Part shown: piece by piece, positions 1-6,620 of the stretch
How the letters are laid out: every line of letters begins with the position of its first letter
Position numbering within the stretch: position 1 is the stretch's first letter
NCBI GenBank assembly: GCA_003670425.1
Contig: QWRL01000086.1
Span: 1 to 9,705 of the forward strand
Length of the DNA: 9,705 nucleotides
Reading direction: 5' to 3'
Source of the DNA: Chloroflexota bacterium
GTDB lineage: Bacteria; Chloroflexota; Anaerolineae; Anaerolineales; UBA11657
Made by a program: the position numbers and the translations under genes
Notes under the pieces: model-generated
The model's database searches: none
Told to the model about the DNA's origin: nothing
The model's input: only the letters and a program-made list of their open reading frames with translations

Positions 1-455
1 ATGATGTGCATGTCAAAAGCGCGTGCGCGGTGGAGCACCTCCTGCCCGGTGGCACCCAGGCCGATGATGCCAAGTGTGCTGCCCGCGAGTGCGGTGCCGC
101 GCGCATGCGCCAGTGAGAGCAGCGCCTCCAGCGTTTGCTCGGCGCGCGCCAGAGTGCGCGCTGCGGGCACATGCAGCACCGCAATGCCTTGCGCGCGCGC
201 AGCACTGACGCTGACATTGGCCAGCGATGCGCCCAGCACCGCCAGCGCCGCCAGCTGGTAGCCATATTCAATCGTGCGGCCGGAGACGCGGCTGCTGCTG
301 TCCACAATCAGCGCCTGATAGCCGCCAATGCGCGCCTCCACATCGGCCGGCGCGAGGCCGGGCCGGTAATCCACGCGCAGCGCAGCGCGCAGCAGCTGCA
401 GGCTTTCAGCCTCCAGCGGCGTCGTTACTAAAATGCGCGGGTCGTCGTCTGGCAT
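1..455 (-). CDS. D-2-hydroxyacid dehydrogenase (phosphoglycerate dehydrogenase-like), N-terminal part, divergent
   Basis: Partial: 151 codons are visible and the C-terminus lies beyond the left edge. The N-terminal half (about residues 7-120) follows the substrate-binding domain of SerA-type dehydrogenases, with GYQALIVDSS in place of the usual DALIVRSAT, then QGIAVLHVP and the helix AEQTLEALLSLAHAR. A Rossmann dinucleotide loop follows at 129-140 (GIIGLGATGQEV), indicating NAD(H) binding. Three things are odd. The usual GRAGVGVDNID stretch reads LGASLANVSVS. The PGGNT/PTSN loop reads PAAR. The roughly 25-residue linker between AxxR and the NAD-binding domain is nearly absent. The catalytic Arg/Glu/His lie outside the window, so activity cannot be judged. 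The ATG at 455 has no clear Shine-Dalgarno; an in-frame GTG lies 21 bases upstream, just after an in-frame TAA. It begins 49 bp after the DMGO-like gene on the same strand, probably in the same transcript. Family call fairly safe; substrate unknown. Confidence 0.72.
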   Translation of the reverse strand, partial: MPDDDPRILVTTPLEAESLQLLRAALRVDYRPGLAPADVEARIGGYQALIVDSSSRVSGRTIEYGYQLAALAVLGASLANVSVSAARAQGIAVLHVPAARTLARAEQTLEALLSLAHARGTALAGSTLGIIGLGATGQEVLHRARAFDMHI

Positions 456-504
456 TAGCGCAGCGCCCCGCCCCACTGTTTATTTTCCAAACTTGACGAT
501 TGCA

Positions 505-2958
505 TCATGCGAGCATTTTCAGATTCTGCGGATCGTACAGCGGCTCAGCCGCAACTGTAACGGAATGGCGCACGCCAAAATACTCCACCTGCAGCGCGCT
601 GCCAACTTGTGCAAATTGCAACGGCAGATAGGCATACACAATCTCGCGCTGCACGCTGTAGCCGGTGTTGGCGCTGGTGACATAACCAATCGCCTTGCCA
701 TTTGCAAGCACGGGCTCTTTGCCCATCGCAATGCCGTCCGCGCCGTCAAAGGTAAGGCAGCACAGCTTGCTTGCCAGCGGCGCGGCCTTGGCTTGCTGCA
801 GCGCAGCCCGCCCCAGGAACTCGCCCTTTTGCAGCCGCACCGTCCAGCCCAAGCCCGCACTGTAGGGATCATGGTCAATGTCGATGTCCGCGCCCCACAG
901 CCGGTAGCCCTTCTCCAGCCGCAGCGAATCAAACGCGCCACCACCGGCTGCCACGCAGCCATGCTGCTGGCCGGCCTGCCAGAGCGTGTCCCAGAGTGCC
1001 AGGCCATACTCGCTGCGCGCATAAATCTCCCAGCCCAGCTCACCGGCATAGGAGATGCGCAGCGCCAGCGCCGGCGTCATGCCAATCGTCACATGCTGCG
1101 CCGTGAAGTATGGGAACGCGCGGCTGGAGACATCTGCGTCGCATGCCTGTGCCAGCACCGCGCGCGCGCGCGGCCCCCACAATCCAATCGCTGTGTAAGC
1201 GGAGGTTTCGTCCGTGATGGTGACCGAGCCATCCCGCGGCGCATGCGCCCGCAGCCACGCCAGATGAATCGGCCCGCTGCTGCCGCCTGTCAGCACCCAG
1301 AAGCAATCCGGCGCGAGGCGCGTGATGGTGAGGTCCGCCACAATGCCCGCGCGCCCATTGCACAGGCAGGTGTAAACCACTTTGCCAACCGGCACATCAA
1401 TCTGGTTGGTGGCCATGTGATTTAAGAATGTGAGCGCACCCGCACCGCGCACCTCAATCTTGGTGAACGGATGCAGGTCAAACAAACCGCAGCGCGCACG
1501 CACTGCCAGATGCTCAGCGCCTTGAATGGGCGACCAATGCTGCGCTTCCCAGCCGGTGCGCTCACGCACCGCAAACTCTTGCAGCAGCGGCGCGTTGCTG
1601 CCAAACCACTGCGGCCGCTCCCAGCCCGCAGCCGCAAACATCACCGCCTGCTGCGCCACCAACCGCGCGTGATATGGGCTCAGGCGCACTTCACGCGGGA
1701 ACTGCATCTGCTGCTGCGGATGAATGACGTCGTACACCTCGCGGTAGTTTTGCGCCCCGCGCGCGCGCACATAGGCCGGCACGTGTTGATGTGGATGGAA
1801 GCGGTTGATGTCCGCCTCATGCAGGTCCATCGAAGGGTTGCCATCCAGCAGCTCCGCCAGCAGCTTGCCGGCGCCCGCACCGTGCGTTATCCAAACCGCT
1901 TCGCCCACCCACAAGCCGGCCACTGCAGACTCGCCCAGCACCGGAAAGCCATCCGCGGTAAAAGAGAACATGCCGTTGATGGCGGCGGTGAACTTGCGGC
2001 CGCGCAGGGCAGGCATCAGTTCAATGGCGGCGGCATGCGCCACGGCAAAATGAGCGGGCGTAAAGTCGTGCACAGACGGCATCAGCTTTGCGTCGGCCGG
2101 AGACTTGATGGCTTCAGCGTCAACCAGAATCGGCTCGTGCTTGTAGGAGCCCACTTGATAGCAGTCAAAGTCCTGCCGAAAGTACATGGCGAAATCTTGA
2201 TGGCGCATCACCGGATGCGCGGCTTCGTGCGCTGCGCCCGCCAACTCCGGCAGCGGCTCGGTCTTCACCAGCAGGTGCTCGCACGGCGTCAGCGGAATGG
2301 AGATGCCGGCCATGCGCGCCAGCTTGGGGCCCCAGATGCCGCCACAAATCAGCGCTTGCTCGCACTCGATGCGGCCCTGCGCAGTGAGCACCGCGCGCAC
2401 ACGCCCGCCGCTGATCTCAAAACCTGTGACGGGCGTGTTGCCATAAAACTCGCCCGCCTGCAGCGCGCGCACTTGCGCAGCCATGTCCGCCACAGCATCC
2501 ACCGCTTTTGCAAGGCCATCGCGCACCACGTAGAACGCGCCGTGAATTTTGCTCACGTCCACCAGCGGATTGCGGGCGTGCACCTCGGCCGGCGTGAGCA
2601 GGGCGGACTCAAGGCTGTAAGACTGGGCGTAGCCGTGGCGGCGCTTGAGGTCGTGCAGGCGCTCCCGCGTGTACGCCACCTCCAGGCTGCCGGCCATGCG
2701 AAAACACGGCTGGCCATCCGGTTGGCGCAGCACATCATGGAACAAGTCCACCGTGTACTTGGCCAGCTCGCACATTGTGCGCGATGCATTGGTCTGGAAC
2801 ACCAGCCCCGGCGCATGCGATGTTGAGCCACCGGTGCAAAACAGCGGGCCCTGATCGATGATGAGCATGTCACGCCAGCCCAGCTGGGCAAGGTGGTAGG
2901 CCGTGCTGGCGCCCACAATTCCAGCACCGATGATGACGAGGCGCGCCTTCTGAATCAT
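505..2958 (-). CDS. Dimethylglycine oxidase/dehydrogenase-like flavoprotein with fused folate-binding GcvT domain
   Basis: Predicted to demethylate N,N-dimethylglycine (or a similar N-methylamine) to sarcosine and load the C1 unit onto tetrahydrofolate; soluble, 817 aa from this start. Order: DAO/FAD domain (about 5-380) with GAGIVG at 11-16, a short central FAO domain (about 380-435), then GcvT and GcvT C-terminal domains (about 440-817). It is collinear, from memory, with the 830-aa Arthrobacter globiformis DMGO. GGSTSHAPG places His48 at the covalent FAD histidine, His228 and Tyr259 match DMGO catalytic His225/Tyr259, and Asp542 and Tyr637 match folate-site Asp552/Tyr651. EVYDVIHP and the ending EPLYDP also match. 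The frame is open to an ATG at 2997, but Met14 of that frame (2958) is preferred: it gives family-like numbering, and the 2997 ATG abuts a hairpin. Neither start has a good Shine-Dalgarno. Alternatives: sarcosine dehydrogenase or 4-methylaminobutanoate oxidase. Oxidase versus dehydrogenase cannot be told. Confidence 0.9.
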   Translation of the reverse strand: MIQKARLVIIGAGIVGASTAYHLAQLGWRDMLIIDQGPLFCTGGSTSHAPGLVFQTNASRTMCELAKYTVDLFHDVLRQPDGQPCFRMAGSLEVAYTRERLHDLKRRHGYAQSYSLESALLTPAEVHARNPLVDVSKIHGAFYVVRDGLAKAVDAVADMAAQVRALQAGEFYGNTPVTGFEISGGRVRAVLTAQGRIECEQALICGGIWGPKLARMAGISIPLTPCEHLLVKTEPLPELAGAAHEAAHPVMRHQDFAMYFRQDFDCYQVGSYKHEPILVDAEAIKSPADAKLMPSVHDFTPAHFAVAHAAAIELMPALRGRKFTAAINGMFSFTADGFPVLGESAVAGLWVGEAVWITHGAGAGKLLAELLDGNPSMDLHEADINRFHPHQHVPAYVRARGAQNYREVYDVIHPQQQMQFPREVRLSPYHARLVAQQAVMFAAAGWERPQWFGSNAPLLQEFAVRERTGWEAQHWSPIQGAEHLAVRARCGLFDLHPFTKIEVRGAGALTFLNHMATNQIDVPVGKVVYTCLCNGRAGIVADLTITRLAPDCFWVLTGGSSGPIHLAWLRAHAPRDGSVTITDETSAYTAIGLWGPRARAVLAQACDADVSSRAFPYFTAQHVTIGMTPALALRISYAGELGWEIYARSEYGLALWDTLWQAGQQHGCVAAGGGAFDSLRLEKGYRLWGADIDIDHDPYSAGLGWTVRLQKGEFLGRAALQQAKAAPLASKLCCLTFDGADGIAMGKEPVLANGKAIGYVTSANTGYSVQREIVYAYLPLQFAQVGSALQVEYFGVRHSVTVAAEPLYDPQNLKMLA

Positions 2959-2998
2959 CGGGCTGCTGTAATTTATATAACTTTCAACGGGCTGCATC

Positions 2999-3020
2999 GG
3001 CTGCCAACAAAAGGGCAGCC
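2999..3020 (-). other. Hairpin abutting the upstream ATG of the DMGO-like gene
   Basis: Perfect 7-bp stem (GGCTGCC at 2999-3005, GGCAGCC at 3014-3020) with an 8-base loop. On the minus strand it ends one base before the alternative ATG at 2997, where a ribosome binding site would sit. No T-run follows on either strand, so it is not an intrinsic terminator. It could hide an initiation site or, if translation starts at 2958, simply be leader structure. Confidence 0.5.
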
Positions 3021-3052
3021 TGCAACTGACCGCAGGCGCGCATTGCAGCGTG

Positions 3053-3122
3053 CATGCGCTTCACTAATCCAACCCCACACCATCGCCCAGATAAATTGCT
3101 GCGATTCATAGTGAAGCGCATG
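3053..3122. repeat. 14-bp perfect inverted repeat with 42-bp spacer
   Basis: CATGCGCTTCACTA at 3053-3066 is matched by its exact reverse complement TAGTGAAGCGCATG at 3109-3122. Flanking bases do not extend the match. It lies in the gap between the methyltransferase and the DMGO-like gene, both read leftward. It could form a long-loop stem in the mRNA or be two opposed protein-binding sites. GCGCAT at 3038-3043 can alternatively pair with ATGCGC at 3054-3059, so part of the left arm has a competing partner. Confidence 0.6.
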
Positions 3123-3146
3123 GCGCAAGAGTCAGCCTTGATCAGG

Positions 3147-3169
3147 GCGCAGTTTGGCAATCACTGCGC
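3147..3169 (-). other. Hairpin downstream of the methyltransferase gene (second of a pair)
   Basis: Perfect 7-bp stem, GCGCAGT at 3147-3153 with ACTGCGC at 3163-3169, and a 9-base loop. It overlaps the next hairpin by two bases. No T-tract follows, so it is not a classical intrinsic terminator; it may protect an mRNA 3' end or lower readthrough. Confidence 0.45.
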
Positions 3170-3191
3170 GCTGCCGGCCGGCCGGCTGCGC
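3168..3191 (-). other. GC-rich hairpin directly after the methyltransferase stop codon
   Basis: A 24-base near-perfect palindrome: GCGC arms, one mismatched central pair on each side (3172/3187), then a GCCGG/CCGGC stem. It begins one base past the TGA at 3195-3193. It is very stable by inspection but has no following T-run. It could be a REP-like element, an RNA 3'-end stabiliser or a Rho-linked terminator; the sequence does not decide between these. Confidence 0.5.
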
Positions 3192-3192
3192 T

Positions 3193-4779
3193 TCAGTCCG
3201 GCCGATTAAGTTTGCCTGCGCGAATGTCCGCACGCCGCCGCGCAACAAAATCGTGCAACGCATCGCGCACCGCCGGATCAATCGGCGGCGCTTCATACTC
3301 ATGCAGCATGCGCTTCCATATTCCATGCGCGCGCTTGTATGTGTCCACGCTGCCCTCGGCTTCCCACTTCTCATAATTGTCCATGTTGAAAACGCCATGC
3401 TGATAGAAGGCCGTGTCGTAGTGGCGCATGGTGTGCGCCGCACCCAAAAAGTGGCCGCCGGGCGGCACGTCGCGGTAGGCGTCCCACGCAAAGTCTTCCT
3501 CTTCCAGGCCGATGCCGTTCATGTAGCGCGCCATGATGCCGCACATCTCCAGGTCAATGATGAACTTCTCGTAGCCGGCGATTAATCCGCCTTCCAGCCA
3601 GCCGGCGGAGTGCAATACAAAGTTCACGCCGGCCTGGATGGTGGGCCACATGGTGCTGGCCGACTCATAGCCCGCTTGCGCATCCGGAATGCGCGAGCCG
3701 GTAAAGTTGCCGCCCGAGCGATAGGGCAGCTTATAGCGCCGCGCCATCTGTGCACCGGCATATAACGCCAGCGCGTCTTCCGGCGTTCCAAAACAAGGTG
3801 CGCCGCTGCGCATGTCTATGTTGGCGAGGAATGATCCATAGATCACCGGCACGCCCGGGCTGAGTATTTGCGCGTAGCAAATACCAAAAAGCGCCTCGGC
3901 ATTCTGCTGTGCCAGCGTGGCTGCCATTGTGCTGGGCGACATGGCGCCCGCAATCAAGAACGGCGTGACGAGAATCGCCTGCCGCGCGTGCGCGTAAATC
4001 TCCAGCGCGCCGAACATGCGGTCGTCAAAGCGCAGCGGGCTGCTGGCATTGATGAGCGAGAGCGTGGCGGGTTGTGCGCGAATGTTGTCCGCGCCAAACA
4101 GGATCTCGCTAAACAGCACCGTGTCGCGCGCATTTTCCCGGTGCGTGACGCTGCCCATAAAACACTTGTCGCTGTACAACGCGTGCGCCAGCAGCATGTC
4201 CAGGTGGCGCTCTTTGACTTCCACGTCATTTGGCTCCAGCAGCGTGCCGCCGTTGTGGTGAATTTGCGGTGCCATGTAAGCCAGCTTCGCAAAATTCTGG
4301 AAGTCCTCAAGCGTGGCCAGGCGCCGGCCGCGCTCGTAGTCGGCCACAAATGGCGGGCCATACACGGGTGCAAATACAGTGTGCCGGCCGCCAATGACCA
4401 TGTTGCGTGCCGGGTTGCGCGCCAGCTGCGTGAACTCGGAGGGCGCATGGCGCAAATGCTGCAGCAGCAACTCCTCCTCAATCTTCACCAGATGGCCGCA
4501 CACCTTGGTGGTGTCGCCGTTGGGGTACAGGTGCTCTGCATCCACCCACTCCACACTGGCACCGGCCTTGCGAAAGGTCTCAGCGGCAGCGGGGTAATCC
4601 ACAATCAGAATGCCATGCTCGCGCAGCAGGCGCATGGAGGCGGCGTGAATGAGTTCCACCCCCTCGGCAGAAACAACCTCGGTCGGCGCAAGTTTGTTGA
4701 TCAGCGCGCCGTATTGCACAACCGGCGTGTGCCGGCGCGCCTCGCGCCGCTGCGAACGGCGCTCTGCTACATTGGTCAT
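3193..4779 (-). CDS. MttB-family (trimethylamine methyltransferase-like) protein, non-pyrrolysine type
   Basis: 528 aa, MttB superfamily. Characterised non-pyrrolysine members such as MtgB demethylate glycine betaine and pass the methyl to a corrinoid protein; glycine betaine is the natural substrate guess here because the DMGO-like gene follows. Visible family features: a basic Arg-rich N-terminus (about 7-16), PVYGPPFVADYERGRR (138-152), IHHNGGTLLEPND (173-185), PVIYGSF (311-317), YRSGGNFTGSRIPDAQAG (353-370), HSAGWLEGGLIAGYEK (390-405) and VPPGGHFLGAAHT (438-450). The reading frame has no internal amber codon, unlike archaeal MttB with pyrrolysine. The ATG at 4779 has a strong GGAGG five bases upstream. 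It lies 70 bp after the GntR gene on the same strand. No corrinoid-binding protein or RamA-like reactivase is visible, so the methyl acceptor is unknown. Family certain; substrate inferred. Confidence 0.9.
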   Translation of the reverse strand: MTNVAERRSQRREARRHTPVVQYGALINKLAPTEVVSAEGVELIHAASMRLLREHGILIVDYPAAAETFRKAGASVEWVDAEHLYPNGDTTKVCGHLVKIEEELLLQHLRHAPSEFTQLARNPARNMVIGGRHTVFAPVYGPPFVADYERGRRLATLEDFQNFAKLAYMAPQIHHNGGTLLEPNDVEVKERHLDMLLAHALYSDKCFMGSVTHRENARDTVLFSEILFGADNIRAQPATLSLINASSPLRFDDRMFGALEIYAHARQAILVTPFLIAGAMSPSTMAATLAQQNAEALFGICYAQILSPGVPVIYGSFLANIDMRSGAPCFGTPEDALALYAGAQMARRYKLPYRSGGNFTGSRIPDAQAGYESASTMWPTIQAGVNFVLHSAGWLEGGLIAGYEKFIIDLEMCGIMARYMNGIGLEEEDFAWDAYRDVPPGGHFLGAAHTMRHYDTAFYQHGVFNMDNYEKWEAEGSVDTYKRAHGIWKRMLHEYEAPPIDPAVRDALHDFVARRRADIRAGKLNRPD

Positions 4780-4784
4780 AATGG

Positions 4785-4789
4785 CCTCC
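4785..4789 (-). promoter_or_regulatory. Shine-Dalgarno of the MttB-family gene
   Basis: GGAGG on the minus strand, five bases before the ATG at 4779. It is the best ribosome binding site in the window; most other genes here have weak or no visible sites. It fixes this start and suggests strong translation of the methyltransferase. Confidence 0.8.
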
Positions 4790-4849
4790 AGTACATTGTC
4801 ATGTCAAATTTGCGCAGCGCGCCTGTGAGTTTGGCGCCGGCCGCAACTC

Positions 4850-5548
4850 TTAAACCACCTTCAGAAACTCTTTCTCAAACCCGGCAACGTGGCGGCGCAT
4901 GACGGCTTGCGCCGCATCTGCATCGTGCGCTGCGATTGCGCTCACCAACTCATGGTGCTCGGCAATTGCCTCGGGCAGCCGGCCCACGCGGTGCAGCCCC
5001 ACATACCACAGGCGCAGCACCTGGTTGTACATGCGCTCCAGCAGCTCCGAGAGAAACTCGTTGTGCGCGGCCTCCGCCAGCAGCGCATGCGCCCGCGCGT
5101 CCAGTTCAATCAGCTGCCGATAGTCGCCCGCGCCGTCGAGCGCATCCGTGTCGCGCAGGTTTTGCTGCATGGCGGCAACCTGCGCGGGAGTGGCGCGCTC
5201 TGCGGCCAGCCGCGCAGCAAACGGCTCCAGCTCGCGGCGCATCTCCGACACCTTTTGCAGGTCGCTCAAGTTTAGGTCCGCCACCAGTGTTCCGCGGCGC
5301 GGCAGGATCACCACCAGGTTTTCACGGCACAGGCGCTGCAGGGCTTCGCGCAGCGGGGTGCGCCCCACTTCCAGTGTGGCCATCAGCTCGGCTTCGTTGA
5401 TCAGCGCCGCCGGTGCAATCTCCAGCCGCAAAATTTTTCCGCGCAGCACATGGTAGGCAAGGTCGCCGCGCATGCGGGCCGCAGCCGGGCTCTTGCGGGC
5501 AGCAGATATCAAGGTGGTGGGAGTCATGCGGGCGGTTGCCACAGCCAT
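4850..5548 (-). CDS. GntR-family transcriptional regulator, FCD (FadR-type) subfamily
   Basis: 232 aa. N-terminal winged helix-turn-helix (about 29-92): LAYHVLRGKIL, then INEAELMATLEVGRTPLREALQ, then the wing LVVILPRRGTLVADL. The C-terminal FCD ligand-binding domain (about 97-225) keeps the expected metal-site residues: Asp150 and His154 in IELDARAHALL, His198 in EHHELVSAI and His220 in RRHV. FCD regulators usually sense small carboxylates or amino-acid-like ligands, so a betaine-pathway intermediate is plausible but inferred. Transcribed with the downstream methyltransferase (70 bp gap) and 25 bp after trhA, so probably a local, perhaps autoregulated, repressor. A fitting operator-like palindrome lies at 6313-6322. 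Start: ATG 5548 is taken as the longest frame; Met8 (5527) is also possible, and neither has a convincing Shine-Dalgarno. Confidence 0.93.
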   Translation of the reverse strand: MAVATARMTPTTLISAARKSPAAARMRGDLAYHVLRGKILRLEIAPAALINEAELMATLEVGRTPLREALQRLCRENLVVILPRRGTLVADLNLSDLQKVSEMRRELEPFAARLAAERATPAQVAAMQQNLRDTDALDGAGDYRQLIELDARAHALLAEAAHNEFLSELLERMYNQVLRLWYVGLHRVGRLPEAIAEHHELVSAIAAHDADAAQAVMRRHVAGFEKEFLKVV

Positions 5549-5573
5549 GGCATCAATGGATTGCAGCGCCGCA

Positions 5574-6221
5574 TCACACTTTTACAAGATACAACAAATG
5601 CATCAGGTAATGGCTGGTGGCTCCGGCAATCACAAACAAATGCCAGATTTCGTGCGCTCCAAAAACACCGGGCAATGGATTGGGCCAGTTGGTGGCGTAC
5701 AAGATGGCACCAACGCTGTAGAGCAGCCCGCCGCCAACCAAAAGCATGAAGGCAGCCGCGGGCAGCGCCTGCAACACAAGCAGCGCCGGCACAACACCCA
5801 GCCAGCCCATCGCCAGATAGACGCCCACAAACGCACGCCGGAAGCGCATGCCGGCAATCAATTTGTAAACCACGCCCGCCAGCGCGATCGCCCAAATGGA
5901 ACCCAGCATCAGCCAGCGCCATGGGGGACTGAGCAAGAGGTAACTCATGGGTGTGAAGCTGCCGGCAATCAGCACAAAGATGGCGCTGTGGTCAAGGCGC
6001 CGCAGCCACTCGTGCAGGCGCGGGCCCGCGCGCAAGAGATGGTACGCGCTGCTTGATGAGAACAGCAGAATGAGGCAAAGCGTGTAGATCACAAATGTAA
6101 CCACGCGCGCCAGCGAACCGGCGCCATACCAGAGCAGTAGAACCATGCCAACGGCCGACATCAATGCCGCAGCCAAATGTGTCAGGCCGTTTACGGGCTG
6201 GCGCAGTTTTAGGCAGGCCAT
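5574..6221 (-). CDS. trhA: PAQR-family (hemolysin III / TrhA-like) membrane protein
   Basis: 215 aa, an integral membrane protein with about seven hydrophobic segments, of usual length for bacterial hemolysin III proteins. Family marks: QPVNGLTH at the N-terminus, SSSSAYH with His61, LDHSAIFVLIAGSFTP with Asp77, and HEIWH with His190 and His194; in PAQR proteins these His/Asp residues bind a metal, usually zinc. Characterised bacterial members act in membrane fluidity homeostasis; haemolysis is not a safe inference. It is the first gene of the leftward set, 25 bp ahead of the GntR gene. No link to N-methyl metabolism is apparent, so it may be a passenger or a separately used promoter-proximal gene. 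An AGGG lies about ten bases before the ATG at 6221, a weak ribosome site. Confidence 0.93.
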   Translation of the reverse strand: MACLKLRQPVNGLTHLAAALMSAVGMVLLLWYGAGSLARVVTFVIYTLCLILLFSSSSAYHLLRAGPRLHEWLRRLDHSAIFVLIAGSFTPMSYLLLSPPWRWLMLGSIWAIALAGVVYKLIAGMRFRRAFVGVYLAMGWLGVVPALLVLQALPAAAFMLLVGGGLLYSVGAILYATNWPNPLPGVFGAHEIWHLFVIAGATSHYLMHLLYLVKV

Positions 6222-6295
6222 TTGCGGCGCACCCTAGCCAGCCGCTGCTGCGCACTGAAACTTTTTAGTGGAGAAAACTAACACTTACTGACCAT

Positions 6296-6328
6296 TGGCT
6301 CTGATATATCGTTAGTATACTAGAGCCA
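6296..6328. promoter_or_regulatory. Nested AT-rich dyad: candidate GntR/FCD operator and promoter
   Basis: A 7-bp inverted repeat, TGGCTCT at 6296-6302 and AGAGCCA at 6322-6328, frames two inner palindromes: GATATATC (6303-6310) and TAGTATACTA (6313-6322). The latter has the GT...AC core in dyad symmetry seen in many FadR/FCD-type GntR operators. TATACT within it (6316-6321) is also a good -10 on the plus strand and, by symmetry, on the minus strand; TTGGCT (6295-6300) is a possible -35 at a short 15-bp spacing. A regulator bound here would sit between both divergent units. Operator identity is inferred. Confidence 0.5.
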
Positions 6329-6482
6329 CCGCACGCTTGGCACTGGCATACACCCTCACTTTTGCGGTGCATCCCGCAATAAATGATCCGGTGGGCAAGC
6401 CAATATGCAGTGCGCTGGGGCCGCACAATTAATTAATGTTGTTCAGCGGATGGCTCACGCCAACGCCCGCGCAAGTAATATA

Positions 6483-6540
6483 TGCACCGCCAGCCTGCCT
6501 TACCGTGGGTAAGGCGGAAGCCACTTAAACGTGTGGTGCA
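6483..6540. other. Hairpin with enclosing outer stem
   Basis: Perfect 8-bp inverted repeat GCCTTACC (6497-6504) and GGTAAGGC (6508-6515) around GTG, extendable outward by a T-G wobble and a C-G pair (6495-6517). TGCACC (6483-6488) can pair with GGTGCA (6535-6540), enclosing it. No T-run follows in either direction. It lies upstream of the sox core promoter, so it would be transcribed rightward only from a more distal promoter; it may equally be a DNA-level palindrome. Confidence 0.45.
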
Positions 6541-6591
6541 ATACTGGCTTGCACACCCCAACGCCGGCATACCGGCACACTCGATTGTTAA

Positions 6592-6620
6592 TTCCCACCC
6601 CGCAACCGCTTTGCTATAAT
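6592..6620 (+). promoter_or_regulatory. soxB: Probable soxBDA promoter, extended -10
   Basis: A perfect TATAAT at 6615-6620 is preceded by TG and one base (TGCTATAAT), an extended -10. TTCCCA at 6592-6597 fits as a weak -35 with 17-bp spacing. Expected transcription start is near 6627, giving a leader of about 44 bases to the ATG at 6671 and leaving the upstream ATG at 6632 only a few bases of leader. This supports 6671 as the soxB start. Confidence 0.7.

Noticed and set aside
1159..1172. Run of seven CG dinucleotides, possible Z-DNA or slippage site
   Set aside because: It lies in frame within a conserved stretch of the DMGO-like protein (Arg-Ala-Arg-Ala) and fits the general composition; no frameshift is seen.
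1471..2826. Long plus-strand open frame (451 codons), and another at 433-1425, opposite the DMGO-like gene
   Set aside because: Both are antisense shadows of a gene with clear domain and catalytic-residue matches. Their translations are rich in Arg, His, Gln and Ala and show no family signature.
3193..4779. Pyrrolysine (amber) readthrough in the MttB-family gene
   Set aside because: The frame runs from ATG to TGA without any internal stop, so no pyrrolysine decoding is needed.
4778..4807. Perfect TTGACA (minus strand, 4807-4802) before the MttB-family start, with CATTAT 18 bases on
   Set aside because: The would-be -10 overlaps the ATG at 4779, giving a start site inside the gene, while a strong Shine-Dalgarno shows a leadered mRNA. 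The nearby ACAT/ATGT half-repeat (4793-4804) is too short to call an operator.
3868..4902. Plus-strand open frame of 344 codons opposite the MttB-family gene
   Set aside because: Shadow of the methyltransferase gene on GC-rich DNA; no family motif.
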